64,000 nucleotides of DNA from Ruminococcaceae bacterium UBA3818 (GCA_002369315.1 DFDW01000006.1:1-64000); one strand, 5' to 3'. Counted from the stretch's first letter, positions 1 through 8,730 are shown. The notes: generated by a model from the sequence alone, not told the origin. Numbers and translations are program-made.

Positions 1-120
1 AAATGCAATCAACACGTGCCTGCCACGCGCTTTATCTAAAAACCTCACTTTGCCGCACGTCGCCTGACATTTTCTCACACGCGATTTGCGTTTTCTTCGC
101 GTGTTTCTTGTCAAAAGCTC

Positions 121-149
121 TTGACAAAAGCGTGTGGCTGTGTTATTAT
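121..149 (+). promoter_or_regulatory. Sigma-A promoter of the tRNA-Trp gene
   Basis: A perfect -35 TTGACA (121-126) and a TATTAT -10 (144-149) are separated by exactly 17 bp. They lie about 45 bp before the tRNA and nothing else starts in between, so this is the promoter of a single-gene tRNA unit. Confidence 0.85.
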
Positions 150-194
150 ATTTTCTGCAAGTGACACGCGTTCATTTGCAGCGATTAAATATTT

Positions 195-270
195 AGGGGT
201 ATAGCTCAGTTGGTAGAGCAGCGGTCTCCAAAACCGCGTGCCGAGGGTTCAAGTCCTTCTGCCCCTGCCA
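195..270 (+). tRNA. tRNA-Trp (anticodon CCA)
   Basis: The 76-nt sequence folds as a standard cloverleaf. The acceptor arms AGGGGTA and TGCCCCT pair with one G-U. The D-stem is GCTC/GAGC, and the anticodon stem GCGGT/ACCGC carries loop CTCCAAA, so the anticodon is CCA and reads UGG. A GTTCAAG T-loop is present. The 3' CCA is encoded. A promoter lies just upstream and a hairpin just downstream, so it looks monocistronic. Confidence 0.97.
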
Positions 271-273
271 ATC

Positions 274-330
274 GAAAACACCATTGACTTCTGAGCCTTC
301 GGGTTCAAATGCAATGGTGTTTTCTTTATA
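274..330 (+). terminator. Terminator of tRNA-Trp
   Basis: A 13-bp perfect inverted repeat (274-286 with 312-324, GAAAACACCATTG/CAATGGTGTTTTC) is followed by CTTTATA. The loop of about 25 nt is large and the U-tract is short, so this is a modest intrinsic terminator, but the position directly after the tRNA fits. Confidence 0.65.
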
Positions 331-640
331 AAATCCGGTAATCAGGAAAAGGATGGCAGTTGCTTTTTGGTTTATCATTCGAATTTCATTACAGAACGCT
401 AAGGACGGATACGAAAAAATTCAAGGCCAACCTTTTGGACTTCTTAGCGTGAATGCCATCTTCTGCTTTTGAAATCCTGATTTTGGATCATATTTTAACC
501 GGTATATTTTTTAGCGGTACAGGATAAAATTTTGCAAAAAACATAAGATGTCGTCGATAATTTGTTGTTTCTTGAATATTAGCAAGAAAAATCTGCGATG
601 ATGCGCTATCATGACAAATCGGAAATTCAGGAGAGTAAAT
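331..640. other. AT-rich intergenic stretch, possible promoter for the YbaK-like gene
   Basis: No convincing gene is present. A possible promoter TTGCAA (532-537) and GATAAT (556-561) with an 18-bp spacer lies about 80 bp before the next start. The remainder shows no strong hairpin. Confidence 0.4.
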
Positions 641-1113
641 ATGTCAATTGAAAAAGTAAAAGAATTTTTTAAATCGGTTGGAATAGATGGCCGAATAATA
701 GAATGAACGAATCCAGCGCGACTGTGGGGCTTGCCGCTCATGCGCTTGGATATGCTCCCGAGCGGATAGCAAAAACACTATCTTTCAAGCTGAAGGACGA
801 TTGTATCCTGATTGTAACTGCAGGAGATATGAAAATCGATAATGCAAAATATAAAGCGCAATTCGGTTCGAAAGCAATGATGCTTAAATTTGATGAGACA
901 GCTGAGCTGATTGGCCATGCTGTTGGCGGAGTTTGTCCGTTTGCAGTAAACGATGGTGTGAAGGCTTATCTTGATGAATCACTGAAGAGGTTTGAAACAG
1001 TATTCCCAGCATGCGGCAGTTCGAACAGTGCAATTGAACTTACGATGGCCGAACTGGAAAAGTACTCAGGATTTCTTGGTTGGGTAGATGTTTGCCAACC
1101 TAAAAACGCATAA
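641..1113 (+). pseudogene. YbaK/EbsC-type aminoacyl-tRNA deacylase, frame broken by one base
   Basis: The family removes misacylated amino acids from tRNA in the cytoplasm. The natural start is ATG 641, preceded by a good Shine-Dalgarno site (AGGAG near 629). Twenty-one codons follow, with a typical YbaK N-terminus (MSIEKVKEFF...), before TGA at 704-706. The rest of the protein (136 codons, with the ERIAKTLSFK and GGVCPFAV segments of the family) continues in the +2 frame from ATG 703, overlapping the stop as ATGA. One extra T (GAA TTG AAC instead of GAA TGA AC) would give one 157-158 residue protein, the usual length. The downstream ATG has no ribosome site of its own but could be translated by coupling. 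It is a true frameshift, a sequencing error or an unusual split gene. Confidence 0.8.
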
Positions 1114-1301
1114 AATTTTCGTTCTTTCGCCACAAAAGCCACCGAAGCATTTTTAAAAATATCGCGCTATCTTCGAATATTTCGCCGCGATGAACGTAAA
1201 AAAGAACCTGCTGCATTGCGGCTTACGTGCGTTTACGGGTTTTCACTTTGTTTGCACAGGGATATTCCATTTTAAAGAGAATAAAGGAGGGCGGGGCAAG
1301 A

Positions 1302-1547
1302 ATGAAGGTAAAATATATTGGGGAATCTTTTGGCGTCGATTCACTGACAGACGGATGTGTATACGAATGTGTAGGCGTAGAAGGCGATTTCGGTTTCCTT
1401 AGAATCGTTGACGACAGCGGAGAAGATTACCTTTATTCGGCAACAAACCCCAGACCGCTGGACCATTCCTGCGGTGGAGGAAGATGGGAGATCGTCGAGG
1501 ACGACCCAATTGGCACATTACAAAAAGCGATAGGGAGAGGCAAATGA
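1302..1547 (+). CDS. Small conserved hypothetical protein
   Basis: This 81-residue acidic protein is not assigned to a named family. ATG 1302 has a strong site, AAAGGAGG at 1283-1290. The sequence looks like one small beta-rich domain, with a DSGEDYLYSATNPRP segment mid-way and a WEIVEDD motif near the end. I recall similar short proteins in clostridia, but no function. Its stop overlaps the start of the HAD gene as ATGA, so the two are probably translationally coupled. About 190 bp upstream contain no other gene. Confidence 0.7.
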   Translation: MKVKYIGESFGVDSLTDGCVYECVGVEGDFGFLRIVDDSGEDYLYSATNPRPLDHSCGGGRWEIVEDDPIGTLQKAIGRGK

Positions 1548-2209
1548 AAGCAATGATTTTTGACGCAGACGGTACGCTGCTGGATTCGATGGGATTGTGG
1601 AGGCAGATTGACCGGGCGTTTTTAAAATCCCATCATTACCCTTATTCCGAGCGAATCAGCGAACAGGTGGAGACCATGAGCCTGCAGCAGTCGGCAGGTT
1701 ATTTCCAGCGGCTTCTGCGCGATCGTGAAATGCTGAGTGAGCAGCAGATTATCGCTGAACTGAACGGATTGTGTGCCGGTGCGTATGAAACGGAGATCCA
1801 GGCGATGCCCTTTGTCCCGGATTTTCTGGAAGCTGCGTACCAGGCGGGGTATCGGATGTGTGTGGCTACCGCCTCTCAAAAGGAACAGATTTCCCGGGCC
1901 TTAAGCCGGCTGGGCCTTCTGGACTATTTTTCATTTGTGGTGGACGCGGATGAGGCGGGGGCTGCGAAAACCGACCCGAAGATTTTTCTGGCCTGTGCCG
2001 ACCGCTTGGGGAGCAGGCCGGAAGAAACCTGGGTATTTGAGGATGCTCCCCACGCGGCCCAGACGGCGGCTTCCGCCGGTTTTTTGGTGATCGGCGTCCA
2101 TGCGCCGGGCGGGAAAAAGCAGGAAGAATTGTTAAAAAAGTGCTGCTTTCATTTTGTACCGTCTTTTGAAATGCTGATAGACCAGGGGAAAAATCTGAAA
2201 TTGTATTGA
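1544..2209 (+). CDS. HAD-superfamily hydrolase (phosphatase/beta-phosphoglucomutase-like)
   Basis: This soluble enzyme of 221 residues is predicted to dephosphorylate a small phosphorylated metabolite. The start ATG 1544 overlaps the previous stop and has AGGGAGAGG upstream. Motif I is FDADGTLLDS (nucleophile Asp in DxD). Motif II is VATASQKEQ, motif III lies around AKTDPKIF, and motif IV is VFEDAPHAAQTA near residue 180. The helical cap between residues 20 and 80 fits subclass IA (PGMB/Gph-like). The substrate cannot be inferred. Confidence 0.85.
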   Translation: MKAMIFDADGTLLDSMGLWRQIDRAFLKSHHYPYSERISEQVETMSLQQSAGYFQRLLRDREMLSEQQIIAELNGLCAGAYETEIQAMPFVPDFLEAAYQAGYRMCVATASQKEQISRALSRLGLLDYFSFVVDADEAGAAKTDPKIFLACADRLGSRPEETWVFEDAPHAAQTAASAGFLVIGVHAPGGKKQEELLKKCCFHFVPSFEMLIDQGKNLKLY

Positions 2210-2273
2210 AAATTGGAATAAATTGTGATACTCTTATTATAGGATGTTCTAATACAAATAGAGGTGGATGGTC

Positions 2274-3449
2274 ATGAGGGAAAAAAAGGCAGTTTCTGCC
2301 GAAACGTTCATCTGTATTGGCTCAATTGTGCTTCTTTTTACGTACATCGGTTCTGTGATGGGTGTCAGTCAGATGTTCGATACCATCATGAATACCGCTC
2401 ATGGCCTTTTGCTGGACACAGTGTTTTTTATTATGGCGGTTTCGGTTATCACCGGCGCCCTGTCGTCGTTGTTGGCGGAGTACGGTGTTATCTCGCTTTT
2501 GAATAAACTGATTTCTCCGCTGATGCGCTGGTTGTACGGATTGCCGGGAGCTGCTTCTCTGGGGATCCTGACTACCTTTGTGTCGGACAATCCGGCCATT
2601 TTGACCTTGACCAAAAACAAAAAATTCATGGATTATTTTAAAGAGTATCAGATTCCGGCCTTGTGCAATTTGGGGACTTCTTTTGGCATGGGATTGATCC
2701 TCATTACCTTTATGATCGGCCAGGGTGGTAAGGGCATCGTTTCCGCCACGGTATGCGGCTTTTTCGGCGCAGTGATCGGAAGCGTTATCAGCGTGCGTCT
2801 GATGCTACATCAGACCAGCCGCTACTATCATGTAAGCCGGGAAGACCTGAAAAAAGACCGGTCGATGAAAGGAAAAACACACGATGAACCCCGCCAGGTT
2901 TACGGTAAAGGGGTGGAACGTGTTTTCAATGCCTTGCTGGAAGGGGGAAAATCCGGCGTTTCCATGGGACTGGATATCATTCCCGGTGTGTTGGTCATTT
3001 GTACGTTGGTAATGCTTTTGACCTTTGGGCCGGGAACAAATGCTGCCGGAGAGGCGGTTTATACCGGCGCCGCTTATGAAGGGGTGGCCTTGCTGCCGAA
3101 GCTGGGAGAACTGATCTCCCCCGTAACGACGATTCTGTTTGGATTCCAATCGCCTTCCAATATCGCGTTCCCGATCACTTCTATGGGTGCTACTGGCGCG
3201 GCGATGGCGTTGGTGCCGTCGATGTTAAAAGCCGGTGCGGCGGGGCTGAACGAAATCGCGGTGTTCACAGCGATAGGCATGTGCTGGAGCGGATATTTGA
3301 GCACGCATGTTTCCATGATGGATGCGTTGGATAAACGGATTTTTATAAAAGCTGCGGTTTTTTCACACACCATCGGCGGGTTGTGTGCCGGCATTGCGGC
3401 GCATTATCTGTATCTTTTGTTTACCCTGGCGGTCAATATGATTCATTAA
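2274..3449 (+). CDS. Nucleoside-recognition (Gate) domain membrane protein, CD0519/CD1768 type
   Basis: This integral membrane protein of about 391 residues has some ten hydrophobic segments. The LLAEYGVISLLNKLISPLMR and FVSDNPAILTL segments are typical of gate-domain proteins related to YjiH and the spore SpmA/B pair. The transported compound is unknown. I prefer ATG 2274 to ATG 2268 because the GAGGTGG site at 2261-2267 touches 2268 but lies 6 nt from 2274. The gene follows the HAD gene on the same strand with a gap of about 60 bp. Confidence 0.75.
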   Translation: MREKKAVSAETFICIGSIVLLFTYIGSVMGVSQMFDTIMNTAHGLLLDTVFFIMAVSVITGALSSLLAEYGVISLLNKLISPLMRWLYGLPGAASLGILTTFVSDNPAILTLTKNKKFMDYFKEYQIPALCNLGTSFGMGLILITFMIGQGGKGIVSATVCGFFGAVIGSVISVRLMLHQTSRYYHVSREDLKKDRSMKGKTHDEPRQVYGKGVERVFNALLEGGKSGVSMGLDIIPGVLVICTLVMLLTFGPGTNAAGEAVYTGAAYEGVALLPKLGELISPVTTILFGFQSPSNIAFPITSMGATGAAMALVPSMLKAGAAGLNEIAVFTAIGMCWSGYLSTHVSMMDALDKRIFIKAAVFSHTIGGLCAGIAAHYLYLLFTLAVNMIH

Positions 3450-3512
3450 CCATCTCAGGCTGCGGATGGGGCGCAAAACGAAAAGCATATGCGCCGTTCG
3501 TTTTTTTCAAGC

Positions 3513-3541
3513 TTGCAATCACCGAAAAAGTATGTCATAAT
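3513..3541 (+). promoter_or_regulatory. Promoter of the first GntR-family gene
   Basis: TTGCAA (3513-3518) and CATAAT (3536-3541) are separated by 17 bp, about 45 bp before the start codon. A GGCGC...GCGCC hairpin followed by seven Ts (about 3469-3507) lies just upstream and could end transcription of the membrane-protein gene. Confidence 0.6.
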
Positions 3542-3586
3542 ATATGGATAAGATATCTTAATACAAGTCCTGCTGGAGGTGGTTAA

Positions 3587-4303
3587 ATGTTCGAACTGGA
3601 TCAAACCAGTATTGTACCGTTGTACAAACAATTAAAAGATAAAATCAAAGACGCGATTCTGGACGGATCTTTAAAACCAAATCAGAAAATACCATCGGAA
3701 TTGGAATTGAGCCAGACCTATCAGATCAGCAGGATTACGGTGCGAAACGCAATTTCCGAGCTGGTGGATGAAGAACTTTTGGAAAAAAAGCAGGGCAAGG
3801 GAACTTTTGTCTGTACGCCGAAAATCGATGTGCATAGCCCTAACTTTACCATGATGTGCGTTAATAATCATAAGGTCCCCAGCAGCAAGATCATCAAGAT
3901 TGTGAAGCAGCCGGCTTCTGAGCGTGATATTCGGGAATTGAATCTTGCGCAGGGAGAACAGGTGATTTATCTTTTACGTTTGTTGTTTGCAGACGGGGAA
4001 CCTGTTATGGTTGAGCATAACTTTTTCCCGGAACATTTTTCCAAGCTGTTGGAAACAAACCTGGAAGATACTTCTTTGTATGCCTTTTTGCGAGAGCAAT
4101 ACGGCATTCATTTCGGCGGGGCGTTTAAGTCCATTCAAATTGCGGAACCGACAGAGTTGGAAGCGGAGCTTTTAAATATTCCCATCTCCACGCCGATGAT
4201 GATGATTCGAGAGATCGTATACAGCAGTACGGATGAACCGATCCATCGGACCAAGCAGTATCTGCTTGGGGACCGGTTTAAGTATGTGATCCCAAAAAAA
4301 TGA
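3587..4303 (+). CDS. GntR-family transcriptional regulator with UTRA domain (HutC subfamily)
   Basis: This 238-residue DNA-binding repressor or activator responds to a small ligand, commonly a sugar phosphate or amino acid derivative. Residues 1-75 form the winged helix, with PLYKQLKDKIKDAI, the signature IPSELELSQTYQISRITVRN and the wing QGKGTFV. Residues 90-235 form the UTRA ligand domain (VEHNFFPE, TSLYAFL). The start is ATG 3587 with a GGAGGTGG site. Two further UTRA regulators lie within 2.5 kb, and several sugar- or peptide-catabolic genes follow. Confidence 0.93.
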   Translation: MFELDQTSIVPLYKQLKDKIKDAILDGSLKPNQKIPSELELSQTYQISRITVRNAISELVDEELLEKKQGKGTFVCTPKIDVHSPNFTMMCVNNHKVPSSKIIKIVKQPASERDIRELNLAQGEQVIYLLRLLFADGEPVMVEHNFFPEHFSKLLETNLEDTSLYAFLREQYGIHFGGAFKSIQIAEPTELEAELLNIPISTPMMMIREIVYSSTDEPIHRTKQYLLGDRFKYVIPKK

Positions 4304-4304
4304 C

Positions 4305-4343
4305 AAAAAAGCCCGTCTTTTTTTTAAAAGGCAGGCTTTTTTT
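4305..4343 (+). terminator. Intrinsic terminator after the first GntR gene
   Basis: The AAAAAAGCCCGTCTTTT arm pairs with AAAAGGCAGGCTTTTTT (two G-U pairs) and ends in a run of seven Ts, immediately after the stop codon. Confidence 0.85.
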
Positions 4344-4403
4344 GACAGATTTCGCCGCTTCAAACCGGCGCGCGAAAAGATGTTGCGAGAGGAGCAGAAA
4401 ACG

Positions 4404-5120
4404 GTGGGGGATTTTGTACCGCTATATCGTCAAGTTTCACAGCGTATTTTTCGAAAAATCCAGCAGGGGGTTTATAAATATGGAGATAAAATACCGTCGG
4501 AAAAAGAGTTGTCCGCCCATTACGGCGTGAACCGAATGACCGTGCGCAGGGCAATTGCGCTGCTGGCGGAGCAGGGGATCTTAAAAAGTGTGCAGGGAAA
4601 AGGTGTTTTTGTGGTCGACACATTCTATCAAGTTCACCTCCCACAAACGGGAGCACTTTTTGACTATTCTTTTTTCCGTGATTCCCGTTTGCGCCAGGAA
4701 ATCTTGTTTTTGCAAAAAGTACTGGCGGGCAAAACCTTTGCTGAATTGTTTCAGATTGGCACGGGCGCTTCTGTATGGATGTTGGGGCGAAGGTGGATGG
4801 CAGAAAATATGGCGGCCGCATTGGAATATACTTATTTCCCCGTTGAGTGGATTCCTGATTTTTCTGAGGAAAGCTGCAAAATATCCTGGGAGCAAATATT
4901 CGCATCACACGGGATGCACCCGATCAGATTGGAACAAACGGTTCTGGGAATCCGTATTTATGGGGAGGAAGCACAGCTTTTGCAGCTTCAGGAGGGGAGC
5001 GGTTCTTTTTTAATCAACCAGCAAATGACAGGGGAAGGACATCGTGTTTTGCGTTACTCGAAAATATTGGCCCAATCTCAAAAAATCACCTATTATTTGA
5101 AGGAACCCGTTTCCAGGTGA
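4404..5120 (+). CDS. Second GntR-family regulator with UTRA domain
   Basis: This 238-residue protein has an N-terminal winged helix (VPLYRQVSQRIFRKIQQGVY, the IPSEKELSAHYGVNRMTVRR core, QGKGVFV wing) and a UTRA domain from about residue 85. I chose GTG 4404 because AGAGGAG lies 9 nt upstream and the protein then begins like its relatives. An ATG at 4380 is in frame but has no ribosome site. It is a distant paralogue of the preceding gene. Terminators on both sides suggest it is transcribed alone. Its effector is not evident. Confidence 0.9.
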   Translation: MGDFVPLYRQVSQRIFRKIQQGVYKYGDKIPSEKELSAHYGVNRMTVRRAIALLAEQGILKSVQGKGVFVVDTFYQVHLPQTGALFDYSFFRDSRLRQEILFLQKVLAGKTFAELFQIGTGASVWMLGRRWMAENMAAALEYTYFPVEWIPDFSEESCKISWEQIFASHGMHPIRLEQTVLGIRIYGEEAQLLQLQEGSGSFLINQQMTGEGHRVLRYSKILAQSQKITYYLKEPVSR

Positions 5121-5172
5121 TGGGCGTGATTGCCTTTCCGGTCAACTGAAAACAAAGAATGATTTTACATAG

Positions 5173-5206
5173 AAAAGCCTTTTCCAAACCGGAAAAGGCT
5201 TTTTTG
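5173..5206. terminator. Terminator between convergent regulators
   Basis: A hairpin AAAAGCCTTTTCC/GGAAAAGGCTTTT with a short AAA-type loop has a six-T run on the plus strand and a four-T run on the minus strand. It can serve both the GntR gene on the left and the minus-strand UTRA gene on the right. Confidence 0.85.
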
Positions 5207-5965
5207 CTAAGAATCCTGTTTTTTCGTATGGAAGTGGAGGGTGGATAAATCCTTTAAAAAGCACTGGTTTGCGTCTGTACGGACGGTAAAGGCGCATAGA
5301 GGCTTTTCTTCGTGATACACACGGCCGACAATTTGCAGAATATTTTCCCCGAGCGGCAGATGCAGATATTTTTGATCCTTGTCATTGCTGGAGGTCATGG
5401 AAAAATATTGGCTTTGGATCAAGAGCGGAGAAGCAGGATAAGATGTTGGCGGAAGATTGTTTTGGATGACATGAAGAACCGGGAGTTTTTGCAGCTGCGA
5501 CTTGGGCGTGTTTTTCAACAAAGAATAAAGCACATCGTATTCCTCGTAGGCAAACGGGATCCCGTCTCTGGAATAAAGGCGGACAATGCGGATAACGGTT
5601 TCTTTTTCCGGAATTCGCAGGACTTCGGAAGTGTATGCAGAGGCTATGACAGGGCCGATAGAAAGCAAATCGGTTGAAACAGCGCCTCCCGGGCATTCCA
5701 GCATTTGGCCAAAGCTGCGGAAACTGCGGTAATGCAGATAAATCGGCTTGGCGGAAAAAGCGGTATAGAATCCGTCGCTTGTGCGCTGCAGGATTTTCTG
5801 TTGGCACAAATGCTCCAGTGACTGCGCCAGCAGGTCTTCCGGCAAACCGGTTTGCCAAAGAAGCTGCTCCTTGGAAGGGAAAGCTTTCCCGGACAGGGCT
5901 CCCAATTGGGCCAGCGCATCGTATACCAGCTGATCGTTTCGAAGCAGCAAAGGGATGGACTCCAC
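5207..5965 (-). CDS. UTRA-domain regulator with divergent DNA-binding domain
   Basis: This protein has 252 residues. The C-terminal 150 or so residues (from IGPVIASAYTSEVLRIPEKE, through FAYEEYDVLYS, to CAFTVRTDANQCF) match a UTRA ligand-binding domain. The N-terminal 70 residues do not show the usual GntR signature. They look like a different winged helix (VYDALAQL, PSKEQLLWQTGLPEDLLAQS, LEHLCQQKILQRTSDGFYTA), so DNA binding is inferred. GTG 5965 is preferred over TTG 5971 because AAAGGAG is only 2 nt from the TTG. It lies 42 bp downstream of ptsI on the same strand and probably forms an operon with it. Confidence 0.75.
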   Translation of the reverse strand: MESIPLLLRNDQLVYDALAQLGALSGKAFPSKEQLLWQTGLPEDLLAQSLEHLCQQKILQRTSDGFYTAFSAKPIYLHYRSFRSFGQMLECPGGAVSTDLLSIGPVIASAYTSEVLRIPEKETVIRIVRLYSRDGIPFAYEEYDVLYSLLKNTPKSQLQKLPVLHVIQNNLPPTSYPASPLLIQSQYFSMTSSNDKDQKYLHLPLGENILQIVGRVYHEEKPLCAFTVRTDANQCFLKDLSTLHFHTKKQDS

Positions 5966-6013
5966 GGACAAACTCCTTTCTATTCCAACACTGCCGCGAA
6001 AGAGCGGCGAGTT

Positions 6014-7750
6014 TTACACGACCCATTCGGCATATGCTTCGGGAATCCAACGGTGAATCTGTTCAATTACTTCTTTGGCGCTGGTGGCCCGAAGAATGCC
6101 GGATGCCAGCTCCTGACAGGATTGCAGCCGGCACAGGGAAATCAGCTTTCGGGTCCGCAAAAGCGCGCCGGGGCCGACGCTGAAATGACGCAGGCCCAAT
6201 CCAAGCAGCAGAGGGACCGCCAAGGGATCAGACGCCATTTCGCCACAGACGCTGCAGGGCTTTTGGCTTTGCTGCGCTGAGCGCAGGGTATACTGAATCA
6301 GGCGGATAACAGCCGGGTCGAAATGATTGTACAAATAGGAAACCGCTACATTCAGCCGGTCTACTGCCAGCGTATACTGGGTCAGGTCGTTGGTGCCGAT
6401 ACTGACAAAATCCGCGTGAGATGCCAAAATATCGGCGTTGATTGCGGCGGAGGGAACTTCAATCATCGTACCGATGGGAATCTGCGGATCATATTCGATT
6501 CCCTGGTCAGACAACTCTTTCTGAATGGCCAGCACATGGCCTTTCGCGCTTAAAAATTCTTCTAGGTTGGAGATCATGGGAAACATGATCCGCACCTTCC
6601 CAAAGGCGGAAGCGCGCAGAATGGCGCGAATCTGCGGGGTGAAAACATCCTCTCGGTCCAGATACATGCGGATGGCCCGGTATCCCATAAACGGATTGGC
6701 TTCTTCCTCGGTGGGAAAGCAGGGGATGATCTTATCGCCGCCCATATCAAGCGTGCGGAAAGTGACCGGCCTCCCATTCATCTGCTTTACGACAGATTGG
6801 TACAGGAAAAACTGCTCGTCTTCCGACGGGGGAACTTTTCGGTCGAGAAAAAGAAACTCTGTCCGGAAAAGGCCGATGCCATCGCATCCACAGCGGTTGA
6901 TCTCCTTGCAGGAAAGGGCATCCTGTCCATTGGCGGATAATTGGATTGGCGTACCGTCGGCGGTGCAGGTGGGTTGTCCCGCGAGAAAAGACAGCTGTTC
7001 CATATGCCGGTCATTGCGCTGTGCCATCAGCGTAAAAGCGTCGACTTCCCGCGGGAGAAGCTCCCAGTGCAGTTCGCCGGAATGGCCGTCCAGAAAGACG
7101 GGCTCACCGTCTTTGATCAGCGACTGCGCTTCCTCGCAGCCTACGATTACGGGAACACCAAGCCCCGCTGCGATAATGGCGCTGTGCGATGTTTTGCCGC
7201 CGGCGGTCAATACGACGCCGGCTACCTGGCCGGCGTGCAGCCCCGCCATGACAGAAGGCGGAATATCCGCCGCTATGAGGATGACCGGTTGGTCTCCCAA
7301 GCGGATTTCCGGAAATGCCCTGCCGAGGATGGTGCAGATCAGCCGGAGCGCCACATCGTCCAAATCGGCGGCGCGCTGGCTGAGATATTCGTTATCAATT
7401 TGAGAAATCATGATCGAATAGGTCCGAAAAGCTCGCAGAACCGCCGATTCCAACGCGTAGTCATCCCGGATCTGACGGACAATTTCTTCCTGCAGCGCAT
7501 GATCGTGCAGGATGGCATTGTGGACGACCATGATGTCTCCGCGGGTATTATCGCCAATAGCGTAGAAAGTATTGGCAGCCTCTGTGTAAAAGGTGCCAAG
7601 GCTGGATACCGCATTTTGCACCGAGGCAATCTGACGCTCTTTCGGCGTGTGGAATTCCCGCTTTTCATCGGAAAAGACTGGCCATGGCAAAACAACGTGC
7701 GCCGGGGCCAAAGCCATGCCGCGGCTGACAGGGATACCGGCTGCTTTCAT
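6014..7750 (-). CDS. ptsI: Phosphoenolpyruvate-protein phosphotransferase (PTS enzyme I)
   Basis: Enzyme I takes phosphate from PEP and passes it to HPr, powering sugar uptake through PTS permeases. The protein has 578 residues, normal for the family. The N-terminal swivel domain holds the active-site GGKTSHSAI with His189. The TIM barrel contains GLFRTEFLFLDR, the FRTLDMGGDK motif, SIGTNDLTQYTLAVDR and CGEMASDP with the catalytic cysteine near residue 500. Start ATG 7750 has GAAGGTGA upstream. HPr is not adjacent. The only partner in the unit is a UTRA regulator, suggesting a dedicated or locally regulated enzyme I. Confidence 0.97.
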   Translation of the reverse strand: MKAAGIPVSRGMALAPAHVVLPWPVFSDEKREFHTPKERQIASVQNAVSSLGTFYTEAANTFYAIGDNTRGDIMVVHNAILHDHALQEEIVRQIRDDYALESAVLRAFRTYSIMISQIDNEYLSQRAADLDDVALRLICTILGRAFPEIRLGDQPVILIAADIPPSVMAGLHAGQVAGVVLTAGGKTSHSAIIAAGLGVPVIVGCEEAQSLIKDGEPVFLDGHSGELHWELLPREVDAFTLMAQRNDRHMEQLSFLAGQPTCTADGTPIQLSANGQDALSCKEINRCGCDGIGLFRTEFLFLDRKVPPSEDEQFFLYQSVVKQMNGRPVTFRTLDMGGDKIIPCFPTEEEANPFMGYRAIRMYLDREDVFTPQIRAILRASAFGKVRIMFPMISNLEEFLSAKGHVLAIQKELSDQGIEYDPQIPIGTMIEVPSAAINADILASHADFVSIGTNDLTQYTLAVDRLNVAVSYLYNHFDPAVIRLIQYTLRSAQQSQKPCSVCGEMASDPLAVPLLLGLGLRHFSVGPGALLRTRKLISLCRLQSCQELASGILRATSAKEVIEQIHRWIPEAYAEWVV

Positions 7751-7837
7751 AACGTCACCTTCTTCGCGGCATTCCCCAAAAAGAAGCCGCTTTTTTCTAT
7801 TGTATCACCAGAAAGGAAAAGTGACAATGATATTTCC

Positions 7838-7884
7838 AAAAACAAACAAAAACATCCCCCGGTAAAGGATGGCCGGGAGATGTT
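7838..7884 (-). terminator. Terminator of the ECF S-component gene
   Basis: On the minus strand AACATCTCCCGG pairs with CCGGGGGATGTT around a short loop. A T-rich tail (TTTTTGTTTGTTTT) follows. It lies 27 bp beyond the stop of the gene at 7911. Confidence 0.85.
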
Positions 7885-7910
7885 TTGGAAGAAAAAACAA
7901 GAAGATTTTG

Positions 7911-8504
7911 TTAAATAGAAAGGTGCTGTTTTTTCAGCGCGGCGGCGATAGAAGAATAAATCAGGTTTGCTACGACGACGGCGATCAGGCCGTTGACCAG
8001 GGAAATGGAACCTTTTCCGAGAACAGTGGCCCAGATGGTCGCGCTTCGGTCTACCGCTTCACCGATGTTGGATTCCAGATACAAAGTAATATAGGATTTG
8101 GTCATGTACAGCGCAACATAGGTCAGGCATCCGGCTACCGAGGCGACGATCCGCCGCAGAATCAGCTGCAGCTGGGGCAGTTCTTTGCCGCGGGTCATCA
8201 GGTTCAAAAGCCATCCGCAGACGAAAGCCATCAGGAATTTATTGATAAAGGTGATGATGCATTCCGCACCGTATCCGGTGAAAATGTCATAGAAAAACGC
8301 GCCGATTCCCGCTGCCAGGCCGCCACCTACCGGGCCCAGCATAAAGGCGGAAAGAATACAGAAAACATTTCCAAGATGAATGCGGCTTTTGTCAATGCCG
8401 ATGGGGATCGGGAATGAAAAGTAGTTGCTTACCAAGCACAGAGCTGCCATCAGGCCAATAATAACAATTTGGCGGACTGTGATTTTTTTGAGTACAACGC
8501 TCAT
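7911..8504 (-). CDS. ECF transporter S component (vitamin-type uptake)
   Basis: This 197-residue membrane protein has five to six hydrophobic helices. S components bind one vitamin or related micronutrient and hand it to a shared EcfAA'T energy module, which is not in this window. The N-terminal TVRQIVIIGLMAALC helix, the SRIHLGNVFCILSAFMLGP segment and GLAAGIGAFFYD are typical of the ECF S fold. The substrate is not clear. ATG 8504 has GAGGAGG at the right distance, so a longer reading from 8591 is unlikely. Confidence 0.85.
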   Translation of the reverse strand: MSVVLKKITVRQIVIIGLMAALCLVSNYFSFPIPIGIDKSRIHLGNVFCILSAFMLGPVGGGLAAGIGAFFYDIFTGYGAECIITFINKFLMAFVCGWLLNLMTRGKELPQLQLILRRIVASVAGCLTYVALYMTKSYITLYLESNIGEAVDRSATIWATVLGKGSISLVNGLIAVVVANLIYSSIAAALKKQHLSI

Positions 8505-8683
8505 GAAAAAGACCTCCTCAAATGCTGATCGTGACTTTAGTATATCTTGGAAAATAAAAAAAGGCAAAAAGAGAGAAAATGGGATGAGCAAAATGAGATT
8601 TGGGCAAAATAAACATATAGAACAGGAAAAATATCAATTTATGATATAAAATCACGAATTTTATCAACCGGGCAAAAAGGTTA

Positions 8684-8730
8684 GAAAAAAGAGCCGAAAA
8701 AAACTCCACTTTTTTCGGCTCTTTTTTTTC
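8684..8730 (-). terminator. Terminator of the metallophosphoesterase gene
   Basis: A long AT-flanked hairpin has AGAGCCGAAAAAA pairing with TTTTTTCGGCTCT and T-runs on both strands. It lies about 80 bp beyond the stop at 8808 and reads as an intrinsic terminator on the minus strand. Confidence 0.8.

Noticed and set aside
193..378. A minus-strand 61-codon frame over the tRNA-Trp
   Set aside because: It is antisense to the tRNA and contains the well-known spurious LNPRHAVLETAALPTELYP reading; no ribosome site.
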